A DNA stretch of 14,649 nucleotides, taken from positions 1-14,649 of the forward strand of contig DHNM01000059.1 of NCBI GenBank assembly GCA_002409525.1. Reading direction: 5' to 3'. The DNA comes from Eubacterium sp. UBA5416 (lineage in GTDB: Bacteria; Bacillota; Clostridia; Lachnospirales; Lachnospiraceae). The position numbers and the translations under genes are program-made. This document shows positions 6,823-13,850 of this stretch, in pieces; positions within the stretch are counted from its first letter, which is position 1, and every line of letters begins with the position of its first letter. The notes under the pieces are model-generated. The model ran no database searches. It saw only the letters and a program-made list of their open reading frames with translations, and had not been told where the DNA came from.

Positions 6823-7083
6823 ATGGCAAAAATCATTCCTATTAAAGATTTAAAGAATACTTCTGAAATATCAGAAATGTGTCATAAAACAGGGGATCCC
6901 ATCTATATCACAAAAAACGGATATGGTGATATGGTGATTATGAGCATGGAAAATTATGAGAATATGATGGACAGATTACACATGTATAGAGAATTAGGGA
7001 TCTCGGAACAACAGATAGAGGAAGGAAAGATAATTGATGCAGAATCCTCATTGAATTCTTTAAGGGAAAAATATGGACTTTAA
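6823..7083 (+). CDS. Phd/YefM-family antitoxin
   Basis: An 86-residue protein with the pattern of the Phd/YefM N-terminal DNA-binding fold: IIPIKDLKNTSEISEMC, then DPIYITKNGYGDMVIMSMENYENMM. The C-terminal part (about 50-86) should wrap the toxin. The ATG at 6823 is chosen because AGGAGG at 6809-6814 is eight bases upstream; a GTG at 6814 would overlap that site. The last 11 bases overlap the toxin gene, as is normal for coupled toxin-antitoxin pairs. The protein would neutralise the toxin and repress the operon through the inverted repeat described upstream. It is more AT-rich than the cdaA operon, in keeping with acquired DNA. Confidence 0.88.
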   Translation: MAKIIPIKDLKNTSEISEMCHKTGDPIYITKNGYGDMVIMSMENYENMMDRLHMYRELGISEQQIEEGKIIDAESSLNSLREKYGL

Positions 7084-7384
7084 GTTAATTATAACAAAAC
7101 AAGCGGAAAAAATGTTGGATGATCTGGTATATTATTTATTTGTTAAGATTAATAGTGAAAAGGCTGCGAAACATTTACTGGATAATGTTGGGAAGATGTA
7201 TAAGCGTTTACAGGAAAACCCATATCAATTTCCATATTGCAGTGATTTATTCTTAAAGGGTAAGGAATATAGGAAAGCAATAATTGTTGATATGGAATAT
7301 CTGCTTATTTTTCGTATTGAAGAGAACTATGTATATGTTTTAGGCATTTTCCATAGACTGGAAGACTATAGAGAAAAAATATAA
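7073..7384 (+). CDS. RelE/ParE-superfamily toxin
   Basis: A 103-residue protein starting inside the antitoxin gene, with AAGGGA at 7062-7067 as ribosome binding site. The N-terminal helices (KLIITKQAEKMLDDLVYYL, then SEKAAKHLLDNV) and the C-terminal strand pattern YRKAIIVDMEYLLIFRI followed by VYVLGIFHRLEDY resemble ParE-type toxins more than mRNA-cutting RelE. ParE toxins poison DNA gyrase, while RelE cuts ribosome-bound mRNA. Which target applies here cannot be decided from the sequence. Its partner is the overlapping antitoxin, and a strong hairpin follows the gene. Confidence 0.85.
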   Translation: MDFKLIITKQAEKMLDDLVYYLFVKINSEKAAKHLLDNVGKMYKRLQENPYQFPYCSDLFLKGKEYRKAIIVDMEYLLIFRIEENYVYVLGIFHRLEDYREKI

Positions 7385-7429
7385 GTAATGAATGAGCATA
7401 ACTTGTATAGAACTCGCGTATCACGAATG

Positions 7430-7474
7430 GTGGGAGCAGAGAATCCAAAATAGATTCTCTGCTCCCACTTTTTA
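7430..7474 (+). terminator. Strong hairpin terminator after the toxin gene
   Basis: A perfect 16-bp stem (7430-7445 with 7453-7468, core GGGAGCAGAGA) with a seven-base loop, followed by TTTTTAT. The T-run is on the rightward strand, so it ends the toxin-antitoxin transcript. It also sits just past the stop of the leftward yfhO gene, but leftward transcripts would meet no T-run after the hairpin. Confidence 0.9.
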
Positions 7475-7476
7475 TC

Positions 7477-10224
7477 TTACTGTTTCTTTTTATCTGTCCA
7501 GATTGTAATAATCAGGAATATCACCAGCGATACCACACTTAATAGAACCCCTTCCCGCAAAAGCGGTGCCCGGTAATCGAGTGTGAATTCATGTTCTCCT
7601 GCACTTACATAGAAGCCTGTAAACCCATAGTCAGCTCGGATTAGTCTGACGGGTTTTCCGTCTACCGCCGCATGCCAGCCCTTCTCAAAGGGGATTGCAA
7701 CGAAAGCGAGGCTGTCGGAGCCGGCACTTATCTTTCCGGTCAGGTGGCTGTCGTTTTTCGTGTTGTTGACTGTCACTCCCGCATCATCTGCAAGGCCAGA
7801 TGCGGGGCTTTGTGCTGTAAATGAGATATCCGTCAGGGTATGTGCGATTCCCTGAAATCTGCTCTCACACCGGATAGATGTTGTGTCTTCAGGAATGGTG
7901 AGCGCGTACGTATAGGCCGGCTGGACCTCTGTCCTGGTAAGCTCCAGTCTGCTGGTATCAGTCGTTCCGTTATTTGTGATAAAGGTCAGCGCCGGCGGAC
8001 GTTCTGAAGAGATATTGAAGTTCATCGTAACCGGTGCCTGCTGTTCCTGAGGAGTCATATCCAGCGGAATTGTCACGTCATCCACAAAGCTGACTGCATG
8101 ATTTACAGGGTTAATATGCCCTGACAATTCCGGCGAATCGTACTTCGTGTAATCGGGCAGCGGCTGTTTGGCATAGGATGCAAGTTCTCCCGCGGGCATG
8201 GAGAATTCATCTGATTTGTCTGTGACAACTGCCTGAGACAGAAGACCGGATAAATCATAAGCACCCGGATCTGCCTCAAAGGTGTCCTTGTCCAGTGTCT
8301 TCTGATACAGGCGGCCGACGGAGGCATCGTTCTGATTCTGGTATAAATATAAAGAGTCAAACTGTTTCTTCAGACGATACGAATCACTGGGATAACTGCC
8401 ATCTGTCGTCACCAGATACTTAATACCGAATAAAGTGGCGAACACATCATCATGTGCGATATGACGGTAGGTCGTTCTCGAAAAGTTGAACAGGTTTAGA
8501 TTTGGAATCATTTTGCCGGTAAATTCGATCAGATTCCGATTTAATGTCGAGTTGTATGTCCCGATTCCGCGGTAATCCTGCCCGCTGGACTCCATAGAGT
8601 AAGACGCCTGTGCAAAAGTCTTTTCCAGGCGGCAAAAGGTGGGATCGGTATCCTTTACGTACCGGAGCAGGTCTTCCATATCCGAATGATACAGATAGCC
8701 GAAATAATCAGGATCGCCTTTTGTGACCGAGGAACGTCCTCTCGCCGTAATATGGGAATCGCTCATCACGTTTACAGCCGTTACAACTGCCAGGAGGGCA
8801 AAGACCGCTGAAGTACCGTATCTTCGGGTTGTTTTCCTGTGAGCCCCCGCGTACAAGAGATAGAGCATGAGCACAGTTGTCCCCCATAAAAGGAGGAGGT
8901 TTAATTTTACAGACGGCGTCACAGCGATCTTGTTTTTATAGGAGGAAGCGTATAATACTGTGGCGCAGATTAGTGTTAATATGCCTCCGGTGATGCTGAA
9001 ATACCCTTCTTTGAAGACGACATCGGTCATCTTCGCGACCAGCAGAGCAAATACTGGTATGAGCACAAAGGTATGTCTGGAAAATGGCGCGGAAAATCCA
9101 TTGAACACCAGGCCTCCGACCATGAGCAGCAGTGCAGCCGCTGATAAGATAACCAAAACCCACTGTGTGATCTTCTTTCTGACCGTTTCTTTTGAACGAA
9201 TCAGATAGAATAGATACTGCACAAGCAGAATCACAAACAGTGTTGAGAAGAATACATTCGGGTCTTCATAATAGTTGCTATATCCCCGGTAAGGCATGGA
9301 TATATCGGCATTTCCGATACCCTCAAGACTGGACGAAAAGAAGCGCGCCAGGAGAGTGAAATAGTACGGTCGGGGATAGGGGGCGATGCTTGTCCGGATC
9401 TTTTCGAAAAGCCCCATACTGCTTTCCAGTCGGGAAGAAACATTTGTCACAAGCGCAAATGCCGGAAGCAGGGAAAAGAGTCCCATACAGACCCCCAGGA
9501 TCATAGACGCACAGCTTCGGAAAAATCGTTGAAACCGCGTCTTCCAAGTGAGATCTTCCATGAAAAACAAACGGATGATCAGATAGATTCCGCCCGTCAG
9601 CATTGTCATATAACCGGTATAATAGCTGTAAATGATAACACAGGTTGTGATCAGCGGAACAGACGGTGAAAAGTGATCCCTGCGAAGTGCCTTTTCCAGC
9701 AGATACAGGAAGAGCGGCAGATAAACCGCGATCATGGAAAACTGGTAATGCTGTCCCCAGACGATCAGAAATCCGTTAAAAGCGTAGATATACGATGCCA
9801 GCAGTTTTGCTCTATCCGAAAATGAAAAGCAAGTCAAAAACTGATAACATGCGATTCCGGCCAGAACCATCTTGCCGATATGAAGATAAATCAATAGATA
9901 GGGCATCACCGCCGGACCGAAGACGACACCTGCCAGATACAGAAGCATCAGAGACGGGTCAAACAGATTCATCTGCAGCATACTGGTTCCGAAACCATTT
10001 GTGAAATCCCAGGCAGAGAAATTGCCATCACGGATGTGGTTTACGATAGAGTTGAACTGCATGATATACTGCTGCTGTGTGTCAGCGCCGATATCATTGA
10101 ATAAAAAGATCGAATTTCCAAAAACATACTGGTAATATACGAGACACGAAGACACCAGGATCGTAATGGCCAGAACTACCCTCGGATGTTTTTTCAGCGT
10201 CTGCAATTTATCAGAAAAAAACAT
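7477..10224 (-). CDS. yfhO: YfhO-family polytopic membrane protein (GT-C-like)
   Basis: A 915-residue protein. A long N-terminal part holds about a dozen membrane helices; the first outward loop has acidic residues (FNDIGADTQQQY, Asp44 and Asp48) as in GT-C glycosyltransferases. A large hydrophilic region spans about residues 490-880, and one last helix (about 888-908) precedes a basic end. The C-terminal pattern IPFEKGWHAAVDGKPV, then GFTGFYVSAGEHEFTLDY, is typical of the YfhO family. In B. subtilis YfhO works with the glycosyltransferase CsbB to add sugars to lipoteichoic acid; family members are thought to move a sugar from a lipid carrier to an outer polymer. No CsbB-like gene is nearby. 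The start has GAGG nine bases upstream on the minus strand. It is a single-gene unit placed between two toxin-antitoxin pairs. Confidence 0.88.
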   Translation of the reverse strand: MFFSDKLQTLKKHPRVVLAITILVSSCLVYYQYVFGNSIFLFNDIGADTQQQYIMQFNSIVNHIRDGNFSAWDFTNGFGTSMLQMNLFDPSLMLLYLAGVVFGPAVMPYLLIYLHIGKMVLAGIACYQFLTCFSFSDRAKLLASYIYAFNGFLIVWGQHYQFSMIAVYLPLFLYLLEKALRRDHFSPSVPLITTCVIIYSYYTGYMTMLTGGIYLIIRLFFMEDLTWKTRFQRFFRSCASMILGVCMGLFSLLPAFALVTNVSSRLESSMGLFEKIRTSIAPYPRPYYFTLLARFFSSSLEGIGNADISMPYRGYSNYYEDPNVFFSTLFVILLVQYLFYLIRSKETVRKKITQWVLVILSAAALLLMVGGLVFNGFSAPFSRHTFVLIPVFALLVAKMTDVVFKEGYFSITGGILTLICATVLYASSYKNKIAVTPSVKLNLLLLWGTTVLMLYLLYAGAHRKTTRRYGTSAVFALLAVVTAVNVMSDSHITARGRSSVTKGDPDYFGYLYHSDMEDLLRYVKDTDPTFCRLEKTFAQASYSMESSGQDYRGIGTYNSTLNRNLIEFTGKMIPNLNLFNFSRTTYRHIAHDDVFATLFGIKYLVTTDGSYPSDSYRLKKQFDSLYLYQNQNDASVGRLYQKTLDKDTFEADPGAYDLSGLLSQAVVTDKSDEFSMPAGELASYAKQPLPDYTKYDSPELSGHINPVNHAVSFVDDVTIPLDMTPQEQQAPVTMNFNISSERPPALTFITNNGTTDTSRLELTRTEVQPAYTYALTIPEDTTSIRCESRFQGIAHTLTDISFTAQSPASGLADDAGVTVNNTKNDSHLTGKISAGSDSLAFVAIPFEKGWHAAVDGKPVRLIRADYGFTGFYVSAGEHEFTLDYRAPLLREGVLLSVVSLVIFLIITIWTDKKKQ

Positions 10225-10259
10225 AGTACAATACCTCGATTCTCAAGTTGTTCCCATGT

Positions 10260-10288
10260 AGTATACCACGACCGAGAAAGAGTGTCGA
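10260..10288 (-). promoter_or_regulatory. Promoter of yfhO (leftward)
   Basis: On the minus strand TCGACA (complement of 10283-10288) and TATACT (complement of 10260-10265) are separated by 17 bases, with TGG before the -10. Each hexamer matches the consensus at five of six positions. It lies 35 bases before the yfhO start codon. Confidence 0.65.
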
Positions 10289-10327
10289 TGATAATTGGTG
10301 GAGGATAGCATCCCTGGAAAATTGTAG

Positions 10328-10356
10328 TTGACAGAAGTCAAAGCATATAGTAGTAT
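10328..10356 (+). promoter_or_regulatory. Candidate promoter of the AbrB/RelE toxin-antitoxin operon
   Basis: A perfect TTGACA at 10328-10333 is followed after 17 bases by TAGTAT (10351-10356), a weak -10. TATAAA at 10354-10359 gives a better hexamer but a 20-base spacer. It is divergent from the yfhO promoter about 40 bases away and precedes a repeat-containing leader of roughly 90 bases. Confidence 0.5.
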
Positions 10357-10364
10357 AAAAACAA

Positions 10365-10412
10365 GATACAAGGAAACAAAGATACAAGGATACAAAGATA
10401 TAAGCAGACAAG
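10365..10412 (+). repeat. Degenerate 8-nt tandem repeat in the leader of a toxin-antitoxin operon
   Basis: Five to six consecutive octamers of the form GATACAAG: GATACAAG, GAAACAAA, GATACAAG, GATACAAA, GATATAAG, CAGACAAG. Purine-rich A/G sequence continues to the ribosome binding site at 10441. It lies between the candidate promoter and the antitoxin gene, so it would be transcribed as an unstructured A-rich leader. It may be a slippage-prone microsatellite or may bind the antitoxin complex; nothing in the sequence decides this. Confidence 0.7.
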
Positions 10413-10451
10413 AAACAAAGAAAATGGATAAGTGATACAAAGGAGGATAAT

Positions 10452-10835
10452 ATGTCAGCAATGTCAGTAACTTTGATGAAAGGATGTGATCCTGTGGAGA
10501 AGAAAAAGATAAGTATATCTTCTAAACGCCAAATAACGATACCTCAGAAATTTTATACGCAGCTTGGATTTGATGATGAGGCTGAGTGTATTGTGCATGG
10601 AAATGAACTGATTATCCGCCCGATTAAGGAAGAAAATGGAGGCGAATTTGCGGAACAGATTTTGGAGGATTTAATTTCGAAAGGGTATAGTGGTGATGAA
10701 CTGCTAATTGAATTTAAAAAGACACAAAAAAAAGTCAGGCCGGCAGTAGAATCTTTGATTCAAGAGGCAGATCGTGTTGCTTCAGATGAAGGAAGATATG
10801 GCACTTATGATGATGCTTTTAAATCGGAGGAATAA
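10452..10835 (+). CDS. AbrB/SpoVT-domain antitoxin
   Basis: A 127-residue protein. Residues 17-58 form an AbrB/MazE-type swapped-hairpin DNA-binding domain: KKISISSKRQITIPQKFY, then LGFDDEAECIVHGNELIIRPI. The C-terminal half is helical and acidic, with repeated Glu/Asp, and should contact the toxin. The ATG at 10452 follows AGGAGG (10441-10446) by five bases; internal ATGs at 10461 and 10476 are less well placed. The stop is two bases before the toxin start. It likely represses its own promoter as well as blocking the toxin. Pairing an AbrB-type antitoxin with a RelE-type toxin is a known combination. Confidence 0.85.
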   Translation: MSAMSVTLMKGCDPVEKKKISISSKRQITIPQKFYTQLGFDDEAECIVHGNELIIRPIKEENGGEFAEQILEDLISKGYSGDELLIEFKKTQKKVRPAVESLIQEADRVASDEGRYGTYDDAFKSEE

Positions 10836-10837
10836 GT

Positions 10838-11128
10838 ATGACTGAAGTTCGTTTCCTTCCGCCGGCATTAAAATATATAAAAAAAATTAAAGATAAGAGG
10901 TTAAAAAAGCTTTATCAGAATGCTATTGATAAAATATGCGAAGATCATACCATTGGTCAGATGAAACATGGAGATCTTGATGGTATTTATGGATATGATA
11001 TATACTACAATAGAACGAACTATGAATTATCATATAAGGTTGAGTACCAGGAAAATAAGATCATAGTTATAATCATGGCGGGCACAAGAGAAAATTTTTA
11101 TGAGGAACTGAAACGCTATATGAACTGA
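10838..11128 (+). CDS. RelE-superfamily toxin
   Basis: A 96-residue basic protein with the RelE/YafQ-like layout. Two lysine-rich helices (LKYIKKIKDKRLKKLYQNA) are followed by strands with HGDLDGIYGYDIYY, ELSYKVEY and IIVIIMAGTRENFYEEL. Toxins of this group usually cut mRNA on the ribosome. Whether the catalytic residues are all present cannot be judged by eye. GGAGG at 10826-10830 is seven bases before the start and within the end of the antitoxin gene. No good terminator follows; only a weak 6-bp inverted repeat (ACAGAA/TTCTGT, 11129-11152) is visible. Confidence 0.82.
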   Translation: MTEVRFLPPALKYIKKIKDKRLKKLYQNAIDKICEDHTIGQMKHGDLDGIYGYDIYYNRTNYELSYKVEYQENKIIVIIMAGTRENFYEELKRYMN

Positions 11129-11172
11129 ACAGAAATTAGTCGCACATTCTGTCGAACATTTCAGTTTCTCCC

Positions 11173-11200
11173 TTGACTTTTTGTAAACGATTCGTATACT
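11173..11200 (+). promoter_or_regulatory. Promoter of the decayed ATPase gene
   Basis: TTGACT (11173-11178) and TATACT (11195-11200) with a 16-base spacer, followed by a good ribosome binding site (GGAGG, 11211-11215) before ATG 11225. The expression signals are intact although the gene behind them is broken. Confidence 0.65.
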
Positions 11201-11224
11201 TAAAAATAAAGGAGGGATAGCTGC

Positions 11225-11733
11225 ATGGAAAGATTCGCAATGAAACAATTAGAAGAATGGAAGGAAGCCATAAAGTCGGAAGAGTAAAAAAAGGAGCAAT
11301 TCCGCTGAAAGCTTATCAAGATCTTCCGGCATTTAAGCTGTATCTTGTAGATGTCGGATTATTGGCAGCTATGGTTGACCTGGATGCAAAGACAATGCTT
11401 AGTGGAAATGATATTTTTACCGAGTTTAAAGGTGCATTGACGGAGCAATATGTATGTCAGCAGATTTTATCCGAGCTGGATACTGTTCCTTACTACTGGT
11501 CGGCACAATCCTCAACCGGAGAGGTGGATTTTATCCTCCAGCATGCGGGAAATGTGATTCCGCTTGAAGTTAAAGCTGAAGAAAATCTGAATGCAAAGAG
11601 TCTGAAAAGCTTTGTTAAAAATTATAAACTTCCTTTTGGTGTTAGGACTTCAATGTCAGACTATAGGGAACAGGAAAAGCTCATCAATCTGCCATTGTAT
11701 GCAATTTCAGAGATGTGGAAGACAGACGCCTGA
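11225..11733 (+). pseudogene. Remnant of a DUF4143-type AAA family ATPase with internal deletion
   Basis: From ATG 11225 the frame reads MERFAMKQLEEWKEAIK, the usual beginning of these ATPases just before the Walker A region (normally 'RGARQVGKTW'). It then meets a stop at 11285-11287. From about 11272, in another frame, the sequence continues as GRVKKGAIPLKAYQD, LYLVDVGLLAAM, FTEFKGALTEQYVCQQ and VDFILQHAGNVIPLEVKAE, the DUF4143 C-terminal domain with a nuclease-like V-D and E-V-K pattern, to the stop at 11733. Everything between is missing: Walker A, Walker B and sensor regions, probably 250 or more residues of a roughly 400-450-residue protein. An intact 158-codon frame starting at ATG 11257 could still make the C-terminal piece. 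The ATPase family is common in anaerobes and of uncertain function. Confidence 0.82.
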
Positions 11734-11745
11734 AAGTGTGAAATA

Positions 11746-11770
11746 GGCCATGGGAATCTTTCCCGTGGCT
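11746..11770 (+). terminator. Hairpin after the decayed ATPase, possible terminator
   Basis: GCCATGGGAA (11747-11756) pairs with TTCCCGTGGC (11760-11769) through one G-U wobble, with a three-base loop. Only a short, interrupted T-run follows (CTTC), so termination may be weak or lost. Confidence 0.45.
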
Positions 11771-11805
11771 TCAATGGGCTTCGTGTCAAATCAGATTAAT
11801 TGTTG

Positions 11806-11834
11806 TTGTTTCTCATTAGAATCTCTGTTATAAT
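11806..11834 (+). promoter_or_regulatory. Promoter of the phosphoglycerol transferase gene
   Basis: A perfect TATAAT at 11829-11834 with TGT in front (extended -10) lies 17 bases after a weak -35 (TTGTTT, 11806-11811). It falls inside the region that an upstream TTG start (11800) would translate, which supports the downstream ATG as the true start. Confidence 0.65.
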
Positions 11835-11865
11835 AGCACTAATATATCTTATTAGGAGCGGAATT

Positions 11866-13782
11866 ATGCATTATAAAAGGAAAAGAAATATACCAGATCT
11901 GAACTTTCATGAAAAAATATCTAAAAAACAATCCAGTTCAAAGGCAAAAAAATCAAATGTAATTTTAAAAATCCTGGCAGGCCTGGGGGCAGTCTTGACG
12001 TTATTGGTTGCGTTTCTTGCGATGCTGATTTTCCGGAGTTCTTCCTGGATGTTAAAGACATGGAATAATCTGTCTATGGAAGAATTGATTTTCCATCTCA
12101 AATCACCTTTGCAGGGAACAAATGAGGGATTGATCAAGGATTATATTATATCCTGCCTGATTATTTCACTGGTAACCGCGGTAGTGCTCATAGCTGTTTT
12201 GATGATTACCAGAAGAAACAGACGGGCTCATTCTTTTACTATCTTAACTACACTGGTAGTCTCGGTATTGATGATTCTGCTTTCTGTCCATAATGTATCA
12301 GCGACACTAGACATCAGTACATTCAGTGACAATCGCAGTACATATTCCACATTTATTGATGATAATTATGTGGATCCGTCTGAGGTATCTCTGAAATTCC
12401 CGGAGAAGAAAAGAAATCTGATTTATATCTATCTGGAGTCTATGGAAATGACCTATGCGGATAAGAGCAGCGGCGGTGGTTTCAAGACCAATGTCATTCC
12501 GGAGTTAACACAGCTGTCTATGGACAATCAGAATTTCTCTGGTAGTGAAAATATTTTAAACGGTGGTACATCACTGACCGGAACAGAATGGACAATGGGT
12601 GCTATGTTTTGTCAGACTTCCGGACTGCCTCTTCTGATTCCTATCGAACGAAATTCTATGAATACGCAGGAACATTTCTTCCCCGGGATTACCTCACTGG
12701 GTGATATACTGGATGCTGCCGGTTATCAGCAAAATCTGCTGATTGGATCTGAAGCAGAATTTGGAGGAAGAAAGTTATACTTTACAGAACATGGAAATTA
12801 TAATTTCTGGGATTACAATTACTTCAGAGATAACGGGGGTATTCCGCCGGATTATCGTGTATGGTGGGGATTCGAAGATAATTATTTATTTCAGTTTGCA
12901 AAGGATAAACTGACAGAGCTTAGTTCTTCCGATCAGCCGTTTAATTTTACCATGTTAACGGTAGATACCCATAAGGAAGACGGTTATGTGTGTCCGGATT
13001 GTCCGGATACCTTTGATGATCAATATGCTAATGTTCTGGCCTGCTCCAGTAAGAAAGTAACAGAGCTTGTTGAGTGGATCAGGCAGCAGGACTTTTATGA
13101 CAACACGACAATTGTCATATCCGGTGACCATCCTACTATGGACAGCGATTTCTGTGATCCTGTTGATGATAACTATCAGCGAAAAGTATATACTTCATAT
13201 ATTAATTCGGCTGTAGAACCAAAGAACAACGCATATCGTGAATATGCTACCGTGGATGATTTTCCGACGAGTCTGGCTGCACTGGGAGTCTCTATTGACG
13301 GAGAACGTCTCGGCCTGGGTACGAATCTCTTCTCCAATGCACCAACTCTGATAGAAAGATTTGGCACGGATTCCATTAATGCTGAATTTGCAAAGAATTC
13401 GAAACTGATGGAAGAACTGACTTCGGATATCAAAACAGAGGATGATTTACATATAACTGAACAGGAACAGGACCCCGGCGTGGAGGCTGAACTTTCGACA
13501 ACACCTTATGATTACCATACCGGAAGTTTCCGGGTGAATATCAATAATCTGACGGTTGATTCGGGTCAGGATTTAGTTCGATGCGCAGTCTGGGCGAAAG
13601 AAGATCAGAGCGATTTAAAATGGTATGAAGCGAAGAGACAGGAGGATGGTTCCTATCTTGTAAATGTCATGGCGAGAGATTTTGGCTATGCAGAGGCGGT
13701 TTATACGATAGATGTGTATGCAGCTGATGGTGCAGGAGAAAATCAAAAGATTGGGAGAATAAGTGGAGAAATTGTAGGATAG
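11866..13782 (+). CDS. LTA synthase/OpgB-like phosphoglycerol transferase with Bsp-like C-terminal domain
   Basis: A 638-residue protein. A basic N-terminus is followed by about three membrane helices (33-56, 94-113, 122-141) and an extracellular sulfatase-fold domain (about 185-510). Metal and catalytic residues are present: Glu191 in YLESMEM, probable nucleophile Thr243 in LTGTEWTMGA, His369 in VDTHKEDG, and Asp421/His422 in SGDHPTMD. The GTEWT segment with CQTSGLPL recalls OpgB/MdoB phosphoglycerol transferases more than classical LtaS. Such enzymes move glycerol phosphate from phosphatidylglycerol to a surface polymer or glycan; the acceptor is unknown here. Residues about 553-638 resemble a GBS Bsp-like repeat (VRCAVWAKEDQSDLKWYEAK, then GSYLVNV and YTIDVYAAD), an addition not usual for the family. 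The start at 11866 has AGGAG seven bases upstream, and the promoter -10 excludes the earlier TTG. A shared terminator follows. Confidence 0.85.
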   Translation: MHYKRKRNIPDLNFHEKISKKQSSSKAKKSNVILKILAGLGAVLTLLVAFLAMLIFRSSSWMLKTWNNLSMEELIFHLKSPLQGTNEGLIKDYIISCLIISLVTAVVLIAVLMITRRNRRAHSFTILTTLVVSVLMILLSVHNVSATLDISTFSDNRSTYSTFIDDNYVDPSEVSLKFPEKKRNLIYIYLESMEMTYADKSSGGGFKTNVIPELTQLSMDNQNFSGSENILNGGTSLTGTEWTMGAMFCQTSGLPLLIPIERNSMNTQEHFFPGITSLGDILDAAGYQQNLLIGSEAEFGGRKLYFTEHGNYNFWDYNYFRDNGGIPPDYRVWWGFEDNYLFQFAKDKLTELSSSDQPFNFTMLTVDTHKEDGYVCPDCPDTFDDQYANVLACSSKKVTELVEWIRQQDFYDNTTIVISGDHPTMDSDFCDPVDDNYQRKVYTSYINSAVEPKNNAYREYATVDDFPTSLAALGVSIDGERLGLGTNLFSNAPTLIERFGTDSINAEFAKNSKLMEELTSDIKTEDDLHITEQEQDPGVEAELSTTPYDYHTGSFRVNINNLTVDSGQDLVRCAVWAKEDQSDLKWYEAKRQEDGSYLVNVMARDFGYAEAVYTIDVYAADGAGENQKIGRISGEIVG

Positions 13783-13805
13783 TGACAGTATGTGTGTGCG
13801 TAATA

Positions 13806-13847
13806 AAAAGTGGCAGCGAGACCAAGCTATATCTCACTGCCGCTTTT
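13806..13847. terminator. Bidirectional terminator between converging genes
   Basis: AAAAGTGGCAGCGAGA (13806-13821) and TCTCACTGCCGCTTTT (13832-13847) form a 16-position stem with one wobble and one mismatch and a ten-base loop. T-rich sequence follows on both strands (CTTTTTATTA leftward, CTTTTCTATTA rightward). It serves both the transferase gene and the lipoprotein gene. Confidence 0.88.
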
Positions 13848-13850
13848 CTA

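Noticed and set aside
10365..10412. CRISPR-like array
   Set aside because: The 8-nt units are contiguous and degenerate with no spacers, so it is a simple tandem repeat.
10211..10461. Leftward frames of 66 and 72 codons upstream of yfhO
   Set aside because: They are produced by translating the 8-nt tandem repeat and AT-rich intergenic DNA (repetitive Leu, Tyr, Ser, Cys, Phe) and have no supporting start signals.
11103..11167. Long-range inverted repeat GAACTGAAA / TTTCAGTTTC after the second toxin gene
   Set aside because: The arms are short, imperfect and about 45 bases apart with no T-run, so a terminator call is not supported.
11800..11865. Upstream TTG start for the phosphoglycerol transferase
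   Set aside because: The region contains the TATAAT promoter element and no ribosome binding site before 11800, whereas ATG 11866 has AGGAG at good spacing.
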